Part shown: positions 43,096 through 53,193 of the stretch, piece by piece
Position numbering within the stretch: the first letter of the stretch is position 1
How the letters are laid out: each line of letters opens with the position of its first letter
Assembly (NCBI RefSeq): GCF_030540545.1
Contig: NZ_JAUNVZ010000001.1
Span: forward strand, 124,001-188,000
Source: Rothia sp. (in: high G+C Gram-positive bacteria)
GTDB taxonomy: Bacteria > Actinomycetota > Actinomycetes > Actinomycetales > Micrococcaceae
Length of the DNA stretch: 64,000 nucleotides
Reading direction: 5' to 3'
Position numbers and translations under genes: made by a program
Notes under the pieces: model-generated
Databases searched by the model: none
What the model was told of the DNA's origin: nothing
The model's input: only the letters and a program-made list of their open reading frames with translations

Positions 43096-43114
43096 AGATT
43101 AGATTTTAGGGCGG

Positions 43115-43154
43115 ACGCCTCGCGTGCCGGTTTATCCGGTTCACGCGGGGCGTT
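43115..43154 (+). terminator. Terminator of hpt
   Basis: Arms ACGCC-CGCGTG and CACGCG-GGCGT with inner CCGG pairing; separates hpt from ftsH. Confidence 0.75.
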
Positions 43155-43315
43155 CAGCATTAAAAGCCGTTAACCGCAGGGCGAAATATCGCCGTTTCTT
43201 ATGACCGAATCCGGGCTCCTCGGGTACATTTAAGGTGATTCTTTCTATTCTCTGCCGGGTCATGCCGGGCAGAGCGTGATTTTGCGGGCACTGCCCCGCT
43301 CATGGAGGACTAATA

Positions 43316-45502
43316 GTGGCAACGAAACCTACACCCCCCAAGCCGGGCAGTGATAGCCTGTGGGGCAAGATTATTAACTCAAAGTGGCTGGGCGCTATTC
43401 TGATTGCCCTGGTCGCTCTGGGTATTTTCGTGTTCTCGTCAATGGGTCAGTCCCGCCAGCAGGTGGATACAAATGTCGGTTTGCAGCTGCTGAAGGATAA
43501 CCAGGTTGTCAGCGCGAAAATCTACGACGGTGACCACCGCGTGGAGCTGAACCTGAAGGAATCCTATAAGCAGGGTTCCAAGGACATGGGTAAGAACCTG
43601 AAGTTCTACTACTCCACCCCGCGCGCTGAGGACGTCGCCCACGCCATGAGCGATGCCAAGCTGGAAAGCTACACCGACCAGCCGGTGGAGAGCAACTTCT
43701 TCGCCTCCATGGTCTCTATGCTGCTACCCCTGCTGCTCTTCGCCGCTCTCTTCTGGTTCATGATGAGCCGCTCGGGCGGTGGCGGCGTCATGTCCTTCTC
43801 GCGTTCTCGCGCGAAGAAGTTCGACAAGGACACCCCCTCGGTTCGATTCAGCGATGTTGCCGGCGCTGACGAAGCCGTAGCCGAGCTGCAGGAAGTCAAG
43901 GAATTCCTCTCCGAACCCGAAAAGTTCACCCGCCTGGGCGCTAAGATCCCCAAGGGGGTGCTGCTCTACGGCCCTCCCGGTACCGGTAAGACCCTGCTGG
44001 CAAAGGCTGTTGCGGGCGAGGCTGGCGTGCCCTTCTACTCCATCTCCGGCTCCGATTTCGTGGAGATGTTCGTGGGTGTGGGTGCATCCCGCGTGCGCGA
44101 CCTCTTTAAGGAAGCACGCAGCAACCCCGCCGCCATTATCTTCGTCGACGAGATCGACGCTGTCGGTCGCCGCCGCGGTGTTGGCATGGGTGGCGGCAAT
44201 GACGAACGCGAGCAGACCCTGAACCAGATGCTGGTTGAAATGGACGGCTTTGAGGGTAACTCCTCCGTGATCGTTATTGCAGCAACTAACCGCCCCGATG
44301 TGCTCGATCCCGCGCTGCTGCGCCCCGGTCGTTTCGACCGCCAGATTGGTGTGGAGGCGCCCGATATGAAGGGCCGCGCGCGCATTCTGGAAGTGCACGC
44401 AGCGGGCAAACCGATTGCTCAGCAGGTGGACCTGGGTCAGGTTGCTAAGCGCACCCCCGGCTTTACCGGCGCCGATTTGGCAAACGTTATGAACGAGGCG
44501 GCTCTGCTAACCGCCCGCGATAACGGCAATGTGATTGACGACCGCGCCATTGACGAGGCAATTGACCGTGTCATGGCAGGTCCTCAGCTGTCCTCGCGCA
44601 TTATGAGCGAGCATGAGCGTAAGGTCACCGCATACCACGAGGGTGGTCACGCCCTGGTCGCTGCGGCTCTGCGCAACTCCTCCCCGGTTACTAAGATTAC
44701 GATTCTGCCGCGCGGTCGCGCCCTGGGTTACACCATGGTTATGCCCAAGGACGATAAGTACTCCACCACCCGCAATGAGCTGCTGGATCAGATGGCTTAC
44801 GCGATGGGTGGTCGCGCCGCCGAGGAGATTGTCTTCCACGACCCCTCCACCGGTGCAGCTAACGATATTCAGAAGGCGACCGATACCGCGCGTAAGATGG
44901 TCACCGATTACGGCATGAGCGCCGCGATTGGTTCCGTTAAGCTCTCCGGCGATGACACCGAGCCCTTCCTGGGTGGCGGTAGCGCAGGTTCTTCCCGCAG
45001 CTACTCCGATGAGACCGCTTTCACGGTTGATACCGAGGTGCGCGCTCTGCTGGAGCAGGCTCACGATGAGGCCTATGAGATTCTGGTAGAGAACCGCGAT
45101 GTGCTCGACCGCCTGGCGTACGCCCTGCTGGAGCGTGAGACTCTGCTGGAGAACGAGATCGCTGAGATTTTCAAGGATGTGCGTAAGCGCCCCGAGCGTT
45201 CTCACTGGTACTCGAAGAAGACCCGCGAGGTGACCAATATTCCTCCGGTGAAGGCTCCCAGCGAGCTGGCCGCTGAGCGTGAAGCTGATGCCCCTGCGGA
45301 GCAGGCTCCCGCGACCGCCACGCAGCCCGTACAGCCCAGCCAGCCCTACGGTGTGCAGCCGGTTCAGCCGATTGCGCCCGCCCGCCCGGCACAGGTGCCT
45401 CCGGCTGCTCCCGCGGCGGTAGGCTCTGAGGATGAGTCGACCGTGGTCATGCCCGAGTCCGGCGCACCGTACCAGAATGGAGAGAATAATGACCGAGCAT
45501 AA
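43316..45502 (+). CDS. ftsH: ATP-dependent zinc metalloprotease FtsH
   Basis: 728 residues, GTG start with GGAGGA upstream. Two membrane segments (about 23-44 and 124-148) flank a small outer domain; then AAA ATPase: Walker A GPPGTGKT (about 221), Walker [16 protein letters not shown], arginine finger region RPGRFDR, and M41 protease with zinc motif HEGGH (about 442) and later Asp ligand. The C-terminal 90 residues are Pro/Gln/Ala-rich and disordered. It degrades misassembled membrane proteins and some cytosolic regulators. folE overlaps its 3' end by 14 bases, so the two are cotranscribed. Confidence 0.97.
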   Translation: MATKPTPPKPGSDSLWGKIINSKWLGAILIALVALGIFVFSSMGQSRQQVDTNVGLQLLKDNQVVSAKIYDGDHRVELNLKESYKQGSKDMGKNLKFYYSTPRAEDVAHAMSDAKLESYTDQPVESNFFASMVSMLLPLLLFAALFWFMMSRSGGGGVMSFSRSRAKKFDKDTPSVRFSDVAGADEAVAELQEVKEFLSEPEKFTRLGAKIPKGVLLYGPPGTGKTLLAKAVAGEAGVPFYSISGSDFVEMFVGVGASRVRDLFKEARSNPAAIIFVDEIDAVGRRRGVGMGGGNDEREQTLNQMLVEMDGFEGNSSVIVIAATNRPDVLDPALLRPGRFDRQIGVEAPDMKGRARILEVHAAGKPIAQQVDLGQVAKRTPGFTGADLANVMNEAALLTARDNGNVIDDRAIDEAIDRVMAGPQLSSRIMSEHERKVTAYHEGGHALVAAALRNSSPVTKITILPRGRALGYTMVMPKDDKYSTTRNELLDQMAYAMGGRAAEEIVFHDPSTGAANDIQKATDTARKMVTDYGMSAAIGSVKLSGDDTEPFLGGGSAGSSRSYSDETAFTVDTEVRALLEQAHDEAYEILVENRDVLDRLAYALLERETLLENEIAEIFKDVRKRPERSHWYSKKTREVTNIPPVKAPSELAAEREADAPAEQAPATATQPVQPSQPYGVQPVQPIAPARPAQVPPAAPAAVGSEDESTVVMPESGAPYQNGENNDRA

Positions 45503-46067
45503 GGTGGATCAGCCGCGTATTGCTGCGGCGGTACGTGAGATTCTGCTGGCTATTGGCGAGGACCCGGATCGTGATGGTTTGGTAGATACCCCGGCGCGTG
45601 TTGCGCGTGCTTATGCGGAGTTCTTCTCGGGTCTGCATATGGATCCGGCGGATGTTTTGGGTACGACTTTCGACATTGAGCATTCTGAGCTGGTGCTGGT
45701 GAAGGACATTCCGTTCTATTCCACCTGTGAGCATCACCTGGTGCCGTTCCACGGTGTTGCCCATGTTGGCTATATCCCGGGCCCGGATGGTAAGGTGACC
45801 GGTTTGAGCAAACTGGCTCGCGTGGTTGATCTCTTCGCGCGTCGCCCGCAGGTTCAGGAGCGCCTGACCACTCAGGTGGTTGAGGCTCTGGAAGAGCATC
45901 TGTCCCCGCGCGGTGCGATTGTGGTGATTGAGGCTGAGCACATGTGCATGTCCATGCGCGGTGTGCGTAAGCCCGGCGCTAAGACCGTCACGAGCGCTGT
46001 GCGCGGTCAGCTGATGAACCCGGCAACCCGCGCCGAGGCAATGAGCCTGATCCTCTCCAAGCACTAG
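45489..46067 (+). CDS. folE: GTP cyclohydrolase I
   Basis: 192 residues from the ATG at 45489 with GGAGAG upstream; the start lies inside ftsH in another frame. Motifs: [14 protein letters not shown], the zinc cysteine and histidines in [10 protein letters not shown], and CMSMRGV with the second zinc cysteine. It makes dihydroneopterin triphosphate from GTP, the first step of folate synthesis. folP, folB and folK follow 500 bases on, after a hairpin pair and one small opposite-strand gene. Confidence 0.96.
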   Translation: MTEHKVDQPRIAAAVREILLAIGEDPDRDGLVDTPARVARAYAEFFSGLHMDPADVLGTTFDIEHSELVLVKDIPFYSTCEHHLVPFHGVAHVGYIPGPDGKVTGLSKLARVVDLFARRPQVQERLTTQVVEALEEHLSPRGAIVVIEAEHMCMSMRGVRKPGAKTVTSAVRGQLMNPATRAEAMSLILSKH

Positions 46068-46081
46068 GAACCTCCGCGTAG

Positions 46082-46145
46082 AAAAGCCCAGTTAAGCACG
46101 TTTAGCCCAGGTATTAATGGGCTAAACGTGCATAACTGGGCTTTT
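46082..46145 (+). terminator. Terminator of folE
   Basis: Very long hairpin, 27-base arms with one mismatch starting AAAAGCCCAGTTA, ending CTTTT. Confidence 0.9.
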
Positions 46146-46172
46146 CGCGCATCAGATACAGAGCATATAAAA

Positions 46173-46211
46173 ACCGCAGCCCCCGGTGTGTTCGAAGCCG
46201 GGGGCTGCGGT
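46173..46211. terminator. Terminator of the small membrane protein gene
   Basis: 14-bp perfect arms ACCGCAGCCCCCGG and complement, 16 bases beyond the minus-strand stop at 46228. Confidence 0.8.
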
Positions 46212-46227
46212 GAGCGAAAAGGCTCTG

Positions 46228-46413
46228 TTAGTGAGCGGACTCTTCGGTATCCCAACCAAAAGCAATTGCACATACCAGTGCAACACCGGTAGCAGCACAA
46301 ATCAGAGCGCTACCAAAAGTTACCCAACGCAGCGGGCCGTCAATGAGCACCAGAGCGATCAGGCTGGCAATAGCAATCAGCGAAGAAACCCAAGCACCGG
46401 TCTTCAGATTCAC
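46228..46413 (-). CDS. Small two-helix membrane protein
   Basis: 61 residues. GTG 46413 has GAGGAG six bases upstream on the minus strand; an in-frame ATG at 46515 has none. Two hydrophobic segments (about 9-25 and 30-51) and an acidic C terminus (DTEESAH). No family recognised. It is a separate unit inserted, on the opposite strand, between folE and folP. Confidence 0.6.
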   Translation of the reverse strand: MNLKTGAWVSSLIAIASLIALVLIDGPLRWVTFGSALICAATGVALVCAIAFGWDTEESAH

Positions 46414-46587
46414 GTGAATCTCCTCTAACAATTCAAAAGGTGGCGTGCGGGCACGCCGGTACGTATGTGATATCTCAAGAATACGCCACAAAAGCTTAAA
46501 ATACGCATTCGACATGCAATATTAAGCGCGGATTTGCGCATTTAGACGCGCATATCACCCCGGGATGAAAAACGGTAGCATTAAAGC

Positions 46588-47487
46588 ATGACAGAACACG
46601 CCAGCGCACCGATCCTCACCGAGCACAGCCGCACACAGGTCATGGGTATCCTCAATGTCACCCCCGACTCCTTTAGCGACGGAGGTAAGCATTTCAGCCC
46701 CGAAGCCGCTATCGCGCACGCTGCCGCCATGCTTGCTGACGGCGCAGACATTATCGACGTGGGCGGCGAATCCACCCGCCCCGGAGCCACGCGCATTAGC
46801 CCCGAGCAGGAGCAGGATCGCATCCTGCCGGTGATCGAAGCGATCTCGAGCCTGGGTGCCACCATTAGCGTGGACACCATGAACCCCTCCACCGCCCGCG
46901 CCGCCATTGGGGCAGGAGCGCACATTATTAATGATGTCTCCGGCATGAATCTGAGCGATGAAATGCTCGAAACCGCAGCACACCTGCAGGTGCCCTATAT
47001 CCTCATGCACGCGCGCGGTACCTCCACCACCATGAACGATTTGGCGGTATACCCGCGCGGCACCGTCACCGAGGTGCTGGAAGAGCTCATGAGCTTACGC
47101 GAGCGCGCCCTGGCAGCCGGTATTGCACCGCAGAATCTGATCCTTGACCCGGGTCTGGGCTTTGCTAAAACGGGCGAGCAGGACTGGGAGCTATTGGGCG
47201 CCGTACAGGATTTCCAGGCTCTGGGTCACCGCCTGCTCATTGCCGGTTCGCGCAAACGCTCGGTCGCCAATGCCCTGGCTGCCGCCGATAAGGAGCACGC
47301 CACCCGCTATAACCTGCCGCAGCCGGCGCCTCGTACACCCGAGCAGCGCGATGCCGCCAGCGCCGCCGTCGCTGCCCTCATGGCGCGCTCGGGCGTGTGG
47401 GCTGTACGCGTGCACGATGTCCGCGCCGCGGTAGATGCCATTACCATTGTTGAAACCATACGAAAGTTTGAGAAAAATGCACGATAA
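46588..47487 (+). CDS. folP: Dihydropteroate synthase
   Basis: 299 residues, TIM barrel with MGILNVTPDSFSDGG (about 15-29), IDVGGESTRPGA (about 52-63), NDVSG, and LDPGLGFAKTGEQDWELL. It joins dihydropterin pyrophosphate and p-aminobenzoate and is the sulfonamide target. TAGCAT lies 6 bases before the ATG with no ribosome site, so the folP-folB-folK transcript is probably leaderless. Confidence 0.96.
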   Translation: MTEHASAPILTEHSRTQVMGILNVTPDSFSDGGKHFSPEAAIAHAAAMLADGADIIDVGGESTRPGATRISPEQEQDRILPVIEAISSLGATISVDTMNPSTARAAIGAGAHIINDVSGMNLSDEMLETAAHLQVPYILMHARGTSTTMNDLAVYPRGTVTEVLEELMSLRERALAAGIAPQNLILDPGLGFAKTGEQDWELLGAVQDFQALGHRLLIAGSRKRSVANALAAADKEHATRYNLPQPAPRTPEQRDAASAAVAALMARSGVWAVRVHDVRAAVDAITIVETIRKFEKNAR

Positions 47488-47890
47488 GATTACGCTGACC
47501 GGCGTGCGCGCCCACGGCTACCACGGTGTGTTGGAGTTTGAGAAGCGCGATGGCCAGGAATTCATTGTGGACGCGGTGCTACACGGTGATTTTAGCGCTG
47601 CGGCTGCCGGCGATGACCTGTCCCTAACCACCAATTACGCCGAGGTAGCTCAGCTGATTCACGACCGTATTACCGGTGAGGGTTTTGATTTGATTGAGAC
47701 CCTGGCGGTGCGTATTGCCGAGGAGATTCTGGGTTCTCAGCCGCTGGTGACTGCTGTTGAGGTGACGGTGCATAAGCCGCACGCGCCGATTCAGGTACCT
47801 TTTGGATCGGTGGCGGTGAGCGTGGCGCGCTCTCGTATCGCGGCAGAGGGCGCGGGCGCTGAGAGCGCTAAGGTGTGCTCCCATGACTAA
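47477..47890 (+). CDS. folB: Dihydroneopterin aldolase
   Basis: 137 residues. ITLTGVRAHGYHGVLEFEKRDGQEF at the start, NYAEVAQLI and the catalytic lysine in VTVHKPHAPI are typical. It splits dihydroneopterin to hydroxymethyl-dihydropterin and glycolaldehyde. The ATG lies 11 bases inside folP, and folK begins 8 bases before its end, so the three are translationally coupled. Confidence 0.95.
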   Translation: MHDKITLTGVRAHGYHGVLEFEKRDGQEFIVDAVLHGDFSAAAAGDDLSLTTNYAEVAQLIHDRITGEGFDLIETLAVRIAEEILGSQPLVTAVEVTVHKPHAPIQVPFGSVAVSVARSRIAAEGAGAESAKVCSHD

Positions 47891-48539
47891 TATGTCTATT
47901 CCTGAAAAGTATCGTGCGGTTCTGGCTTTGGGTTCTAATCTGGGTGATAGCGAGGACATTATTGAAGAGGCCGTGGCGCAGCTGCAGACTCTGGATATGC
48001 GTCTCATAGCTCTTTCGGGTTTGTATGCGACGGCTCCTGTGGGTGGCCCCGAACAGCCGGACTATATTAACGCCGTGATTGAAGTCGCTACCGACCTGGA
48101 TCCCTATGAACTGCTGGCTGCCTGCCACCGCGTGGAGCAGGCGCATCGCCGCACGCGCGAGGTACGTTGGGGCCCGCGTACCCTGGATATTGACATTATC
48201 GCCATTGAACAGCGCATGCCTGAACCGGCAGAGGGTGCAGAAGAAATAGAGACGCAATGGGAGCCGCTGCTCTCTACTGACCCGGTGCTGACCCTGCCGC
48301 ATCCTCGTGCCCGCGAGCGCGCCTTTGTACTGGTGCCCTGGGCGGAGGCAAACCCGCAGGCGCTACTACCCATCTCACCCGATCGCAAGGTCGCGGTAGT
48401 TCACCAGGCCTATGTGGTTTCTCGTGCCGATGAGGCCGCCGGTCAAAATGCTGTGACCGATTTACGCGGTATGTGTGATGCGTGCATTGACCCTGCTTAT
48501 GCTGAGCCTTTGCCAAGTCTGGATAGCGCGGAGGAGTAG
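47883..48539 (+). CDS. folK: 2-amino-4-hydroxy-6-hydroxymethyldihydropteridine pyrophosphokinase
   Basis: 218 residues. HPPK motifs ALGSNLGD (about 15-22), YATAPVGGPEQPDYINAV, and RWGPRTLDIDIIAI with the metal-binding DxD, then LPHPRARERAFVLVPWAE. The last 60 residues are an extension beyond the usual 160. It adds pyrophosphate to the pterin before FolP acts. Confidence 0.95.
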   Translation: MTNMSIPEKYRAVLALGSNLGDSEDIIEEAVAQLQTLDMRLIALSGLYATAPVGGPEQPDYINAVIEVATDLDPYELLAACHRVEQAHRRTREVRWGPRTLDIDIIAIEQRMPEPAEGAEEIETQWEPLLSTDPVLTLPHPRARERAFVLVPWAEANPQALLPISPDRKVAVVHQAYVVSRADEAAGQNAVTDLRGMCDACIDPAYAEPLPSLDSAEE

Positions 48540-48542
48540 AGG

Positions 48543-49037
48543 ATGAAAGAAATCCGTATCTCTACAGCGTTGGTGACCGTTGTGCTCACGGCGGCGCTTA
48601 TCTTTGCTGTGGATGTTCTGCTGGCTAATTCTGGTTCCGAGCTGGCACCCTCTGCCGTGCTTGCCCTGGTGTGCGTGCTGATTGCTGGTACGGCGTTGTA
48701 TTTGGGCTGGCAGGTGTCGCGTTTTAGGGATCCGTCAACGCGCTCGCAGGTGCGTAATATGACGGCTCTATCGGCGACGCGTGTGCTCGCGTTTGCGCAG
48801 TGTTCTATTATGACCGGCGCGGTGTTGACCGGTGCCATGCTGGGCATTCTTGCTTTTCACCTGACTCTGCTGGCTGAGCGCGGTGCCCTGGGCGGGTTGT
48901 GGATTGGTGCGCTTAATGCTCTTGCCGCTGTTATTCTGACGGTGGCGGGGCTGGTGGCTCAGCGCTGGTGCAAGCTGCCTCCGGAGGAAGACTCCTCTAC
49001 CGGTCCGTCTACGGGCACGGTCAATATAGTGTCATAA
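48543..49037 (+). CDS. DUF3180 membrane protein
   Basis: 164 residues with four hydrophobic segments (about 8-28, 35-57, 83-108, 118-140). The start RISTALVTVVLTAALIF and the QVRNMTALSATRVLAFAQ loop fit DUF3180, which follows folK in many actinobacteria. Function unknown. It starts 3 bases after the folK stop, so it belongs to the folate operon. Confidence 0.8.
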   Translation: MKEIRISTALVTVVLTAALIFAVDVLLANSGSELAPSAVLALVCVLIAGTALYLGWQVSRFRDPSTRSQVRNMTALSATRVLAFAQCSIMTGAVLTGAMLGILAFHLTLLAERGALGGLWIGALNALAAVILTVAGLVAQRWCKLPPEEDSSTGPSTGTVNIVS

Positions 49038-49145
49038 ATAGTGCTACTCTTCACATGCGGGGTGTGGCCTGTGTACACTGGGTATACAGACCGCGCCCCG
49101 CCTGCTTTAGTACGGGTGCATAACGAGTTCAAGGGAGAAAATGCT

Positions 49146-49715
49146 ATGTCTGAATACCCCCAGTCTGCCCGTATACCTCAGTCTGCCGGTATTCCTGAAT
49201 CTACCGGTGTACAGGAGCGCGAGTGGATTCCGCCCCATTCCACCTATGTGGCGGTGCGCTATACCCGCGATAGTTTTGCCCTAATCATCGTTATGCTTGT
49301 GCAGGCAGCGCTTATTCTGGGCTTTAAGTTTTTCCCTTCCCTGCTGCCTGTCTCTGAATCTGTTCAATACGCTATCTATGCGGTGATTATTGCGATTCTG
49401 CTCTGGTCTGCATGGTGGATGCTGACCCTGGTCCGCCGCACCCGTGCCCTGGGCTATTGCGTGCAGCCGGATTATCTTTCCTCCCGTAAGGGCCTTTTGT
49501 TCCGTCAAGAGGTCTCGATTCCTTATGGCCGCCTGCAGTATATGGATATTAAATCCGGGCCTCTGGAGCGCAAGGCCGGGCTGTGCCGCCTGCAGATTCG
49601 CACGGCGGGCGTGGCGGAGTCCTATATAACGATTTACGGCCTGAAATTTGAGCAGGCGCATCAGCTGCGTACCCTGCTGCTTGAGCGTGCCGAAGAGCGA
49701 ATGGTGGAACTCTAA
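49146..49715 (+). CDS. PH-domain membrane protein, YdbS-like
   Basis: 189 residues. AAGGGAG precedes ATG 49146. A disordered N-terminal part with three similar PQSA/PEST-type units, two membrane helices (about 43-60 and 70-90), then a bPH_2 domain (LGYCVQPDYLSSRKGLLFRQEVSIPYGRLQ). YdbS and YdbT form paired membrane proteins of unclear role, linked to lantibiotic or antimicrobial tolerance in Bacillus. The next gene overlaps it by one base. Confidence 0.82.
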   Translation: MSEYPQSARIPQSAGIPESTGVQEREWIPPHSTYVAVRYTRDSFALIIVMLVQAALILGFKFFPSLLPVSESVQYAIYAVIIAILLWSAWWMLTLVRRTRALGYCVQPDYLSSRKGLLFRQEVSIPYGRLQYMDIKSGPLERKAGLCRLQIRTAGVAESYITIYGLKFEQAHQLRTLLLERAEERMVEL

Positions 49716-51430
49716 TGGCTCGTTTTTCAGAGAATAATTCGCCGCATCCTCGGGATATCTCGCTGCTGACCGATGAGCTGCAGCAGGCACAGTGGTGGCG
49801 TGCCGATTGGCGTTCGGCTATAGCCCATGTGGGTGTTGTTGGCTGGGCGATTATTGCTTTTGCCCTGGTTCAGCTGCGCGATGCACTGATTACCGGCAAT
49901 TTGGAAGAGAATGCACGGGCTGCTGAGAACATTTTTGAGAGCTTCGGCAATTTGGCGCGGACTCATCTGGGCAGGATTGGCTGGATGCTTTTTGCTGCTG
50001 TGGTCCTGCTGGTTATTGCCTTGATTCGCTGGTGGACGACCCGCTATTGGGTGGGTGAGGATATGCTGTACCGCCGTAGGGGTGTGTTCACTCGCCAGCT
50101 GCGTCAGGTGCGCTATGAGAGCATTCAGAGTGTGGAGCTGGACCGCCCGCTTATTGCCCGCCTGCTGGGTTTGGCGGTGGTGCGGTGCGAGATTCCCGAC
50201 GGCGCCGAGACGGCTTTGCGTATTGAATATGTTTCAAAGGCGCGCGCCGATCAGCTGCGTGAGCAGATTTTCTCCCTGATGACTCAATCCCGTGCTGATG
50301 GTTCTTCTGCGCCTGGTTCTTCTGCCTCTTCGCCTGAGGATATGCCCGAAGTAGCACCTGCGGTCTTGACCGAACCGGCGTATGATTCCTTGATGCCCGC
50401 CCCCATAAACCAGAATAATTATTCTTTATCTACCGCTTCCACCCCGATTTTTAGGGTATCTACCGCCCGCTATGTGGGCGCTCTTTTGTTGGATGATATT
50501 TCCTGGATTATCCCCGCGTTGATAGTCTGGTCGATTCTTTTTGCCATTGGCTCTGCAATACTCACCCTCACGGGATTAGAGGATATAGAGGCTCATGAGG
50601 CCATGGGGGCTTTTGGTGTCTCCCTGATTTTCCCGGCTCTAGGTTATGCGGGTCATTTCTGGCACCAATTTGATCAGGGTGCCCGCTTTAGCCTAAGCGA
50701 CCTCTCGAGCGCCCGAGGTAGGGGAGTGCAGATTAGCTACGGTCTGACCGGCACGCACACTCAGAGCGTTCTACTCTCGCGCATTCAGTCCTTTAGCTTG
50801 GAACAGCCCCTGCTCTGGCGCCTAACCCGCTGGTACCGCATGAAGCTCACCATTGCCGGTGTGGGTCTTGGGGATAAAGAAAATGATGTACTCACCCGCT
50901 CCACGGTGCTGCCGGTGGGTAATGCGCAGGATGTGCTGCGCGTGCTGGAGCATATTTACCCGCAGCTGGATTCCGTGCAGCGTGCCGCATTGCTGAACAC
51001 CCTGCAGCCGGGAGCCTCCAATCCTTACGCCCCGCAGTTGCCTGCCCAGCCCTGGCAGGCGCGCCTGCAGACAGTGCCCGCGGCTCGTTTCCTTGCGCCC
51101 TTGAGTGCGCGCTATCGAGCTATGGGCTGGGAGCGTATTGATACAAACACCTCTAACACTCATAGCGAGGAGTACCTCTACTGGTCGCGCACCGGCTGGC
51201 GTGTACGCGTGCTTGCATGCATTCCCTCTACTCGCGTACTGGCGTTGCGTATTAGCTCAGGACCGATAGCACGAGTGGCCGGCGCTCGCACGGTGCATTG
51301 TGCCTCGGTACTCGGACCGGTGCGCGTGCGCAATCGCTGGATGGCAGCTGATCAGGTACCGCTCTATGAAGCCCATGTGCTCTCCCAAGCGGGCGGTCTG
51401 GCAAGAAAACGGCCTCAGCGCTTGCACTAG
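49715..51430 (+). CDS. PH-domain membrane protein, YdbT-like
   Basis: 571 residues. Membrane helix pairs at about 30-50 and 85-108 and again at about 250-305; bPH_2 domains follow each pair (YWVGEDMLYRRRGVFTRQLRQVRYESIQSVELDRPLIARLLGL-type sequence is the clearest). A linker of Ser/Ala/Pro lies at about 190-235. Start overlaps the YdbS-like stop as TAATG, so the two proteins are made together. Confidence 0.85.
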   Translation: MARFSENNSPHPRDISLLTDELQQAQWWRADWRSAIAHVGVVGWAIIAFALVQLRDALITGNLEENARAAENIFESFGNLARTHLGRIGWMLFAAVVLLVIALIRWWTTRYWVGEDMLYRRRGVFTRQLRQVRYESIQSVELDRPLIARLLGLAVVRCEIPDGAETALRIEYVSKARADQLREQIFSLMTQSRADGSSAPGSSASSPEDMPEVAPAVLTEPAYDSLMPAPINQNNYSLSTASTPIFRVSTARYVGALLLDDISWIIPALIVWSILFAIGSAILTLTGLEDIEAHEAMGAFGVSLIFPALGYAGHFWHQFDQGARFSLSDLSSARGRGVQISYGLTGTHTQSVLLSRIQSFSLEQPLLWRLTRWYRMKLTIAGVGLGDKENDVLTRSTVLPVGNAQDVLRVLEHIYPQLDSVQRAALLNTLQPGASNPYAPQLPAQPWQARLQTVPAARFLAPLSARYRAMGWERIDTNTSNTHSEEYLYWSRTGWRVRVLACIPSTRVLALRISSGPIARVAGARTVHCASVLGPVRVRNRWMAADQVPLYEAHVLSQAGGLARKRPQRLH

Positions 51431-51459
51431 CTAGTAGCGCTGGTGAGCGCTTTAAGTCT

Positions 51460-51503
51460 GTGGGTGCTTATCTGCCCTCTTCTCATGGCAGATAAGCACC
51501 CGC
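51460..51503. terminator. Bidirectional terminator
   Basis: Arms GGGTGCTTATCTGCC (51462-51476) and complement (51487-51501), between convergent genes. Confidence 0.87.
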
Positions 51504-51566
51504 ACTGTATCTATTTCATTGAACTTATACACTATCCGAGTGCGGAGATTTGAGCTATCCGGGTCT

Positions 51567-52637
51567 TTAGTTGGCAGTGGGATAGTCGTTGTAGCCACGC
51601 TCGCCGCCTACGTAGAAGTAGCGTCCGTCTGCTTCGGTAAGCTCCAGATTTTCGGCGAAGCGTCGGGGCAGGTCGGGGTTGGAGATGAACAGTCGACCGA
51701 TGGCTACGGCCTCTGCTTTTTCTTCTGCAATCAGGCGTTCTGCCAGTTCCTTGTTTGCGGGGGTTATAAAGTCGCCGCCGAGGATAAAGAATCCGTTGTA
51801 TTCTTCACGCAGTGTTTCTACAGCTTCTTCGGAGGCACTAGTAATGACAGATACGTAGGCGATCCCCAGGCGTCGTGCCGCCGCCATGAGCGGCAGGTAG
51901 GTGGCTAGCATATCCTGCTCGTCCTTTTCCGCAACACCCTGGATGGTGAACTGGGGTGCGATTCGCAGACCTACGCGTTCGGCGCCGATGGCTGCCGAGA
52001 CCTCTTCGAGCAGCTCGATGGCAAAGCGTGCACGGTTTTCGGGACTGCCGCCGTACTGGTCGGTGCGGGTGTTGGAGTTGGGTGCGAGGAACTGGTGGAT
52101 CAGGTAGCCGGTGGCGCCGTGTAGTTCAATACCGTCCAGGCCCGCTTCAATGGCGTTGCGTGCTGCCTGGACGAATTCTGCCTTTGCGGCCTGGATATCG
52201 TCGATGCTCATTTCACGGGGCACGGGCAGTTCGGCTTTGCCGCTGGGTACGTGCGTGGTGGTGCCGGAGGCAATGGCGCTGGGCGCTAGGGGGTGTACGC
52301 CTTCGGTCAGTTCGGGGTGTGCCAGGCGGCCTGCGTGCATTAGCTGGACGACAATGCTACCGCCGCGTTCGTGCACGGCGTTGGCAATGTGTGACCAGCC
52401 TTTAATCTGTTCGGGGCTTTCCAAGCCAGGCTGGTTTTCGTAGCCACGGGAGGTGATGGTGGGGTAGGTGCCTTCTGCCACGATCAGGCCTGCGCTGGCG
52501 CGGTCTGCGTAGTAGCGAACCATAGCGTCGGTGGGTACGCCGTGTTCGGTGGCGCGGCGGCGGGTCATGGGTGCCATGACGAGGCGGTTCTTGAGTTTCA
52601 GGACGCCTGCGGTGGTGGGGGTGTAGAGGGTGTTCAT
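51567..52637 (-). CDS. Old yellow enzyme family ene-reductase (NemA-like)
   Basis: 356 residues, FMN-binding TIM barrel. LKNRLVMAPMTRRRA at the start, VVQLMHAGRLAHP, the catalytic pair in ELHGATGYLIHQFLAPNSNTRTDQYGGSPENRARF, and ILGGDFITPANKEL. It reduces activated double bonds or nitro compounds with NADPH. It is divergent from a MarR regulator with an inverted repeat between them, a common arrangement for electrophile-responsive reductases. Confidence 0.92.
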   Translation of the reverse strand: MNTLYTPTTAGVLKLKNRLVMAPMTRRRATEHGVPTDAMVRYYADRASAGLIVAEGTYPTITSRGYENQPGLESPEQIKGWSHIANAVHERGGSIVVQLMHAGRLAHPELTEGVHPLAPSAIASGTTTHVPSGKAELPVPREMSIDDIQAAKAEFVQAARNAIEAGLDGIELHGATGYLIHQFLAPNSNTRTDQYGGSPENRARFAIELLEEVSAAIGAERVGLRIAPQFTIQGVAEKDEQDMLATYLPLMAAARRLGIAYVSVITSASEEAVETLREEYNGFFILGGDFITPANKELAERLIAEEKAEAVAIGRLFISNPDLPRRFAENLELTEADGRYFYVGGERGYNDYPTAN

Positions 52638-52693
52638 GGTTGTTCTCTTTCGTTTGGTGGGGTGTTTCTGTTATGGTCCCCGGATAACACCAT

Positions 52694-52716
52694 AATAGTT
52701 TAGAAACTCAACTATT
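52694..52716. promoter_or_regulatory. Candidate MarR operator
   Basis: AATAGTT and AACTATT, perfect 7-bp arms with 9 bases between, in the divergent promoter of the ene-reductase and MarR genes. Confidence 0.6.
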
Positions 52717-52741
52717 GACAAGCTCAGGTAATATGATGTGT

Positions 52742-53161
52742 ATGACAGTCGAAACCGAAAATCACCTCGCCCTCGTCCGCGAATCCATGAACCTCCTCGT
52801 GCGCGCAGCCGACACCGCCCGCGAAAACCTCGCGAACCTCGGTAAAAAACACCGCCTCTCCGCCAACGAAATCCGCGTGCTCCTCATACTGGAAGAACCC
52901 CTTAAAGGCAAAGAAATTGCCCAGGCCTTGGGCACCGACCCCTCCTATATCACCTCCCTTGCAACCAGCCTGGAGGGAGCTAGGCTGGTCGAACGCGTGG
53001 CAGGAACCGACCGCCGCGTGAAACTCATGGGACTCACAGAGCGTGGCGTCACCGTCCGACAGGAACTCATGCACGCCCTTCCCTACCAGGGCCCGGCAGC
53101 GCACCGTATGAGCGACCTGGAACTGTGCACCCTCATTGATCTGCTGAAAAAACTGCAATAG
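52742..53161 (+). CDS. MarR family regulator of the ene-reductase
   Basis: 139 residues, compact winged helix: LSANEIRVLLILEEPLKGKEIAQALGTDPSYITSLATSLEGARLVERVAGTDRRVKLMGLTERG-type order. No cysteine suited to redox sensing is prominent except one near the C terminus (ELCTLIDLL). TAATAT at 52729-52734 is 7 bases before the ATG, a leaderless layout. Likely represses the divergent ene-reductase gene. Confidence 0.88.
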   Translation: MTVETENHLALVRESMNLLVRAADTARENLANLGKKHRLSANEIRVLLILEEPLKGKEIAQALGTDPSYITSLATSLEGARLVERVAGTDRRVKLMGLTERGVTVRQELMHALPYQGPAAHRMSDLELCTLIDLLKKLQ

Positions 53162-53193
53162 CGGCCAGAACACCCGCGTCTATACTTAATAGG

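Noticed and set aside
52715-52720. TTGACA as -35 of the MarR gene at 52742.
   Set aside because: The spacing to the plausible -10 TAATAT (52729) is only 8 bases, so it cannot be its -35; it may be chance.
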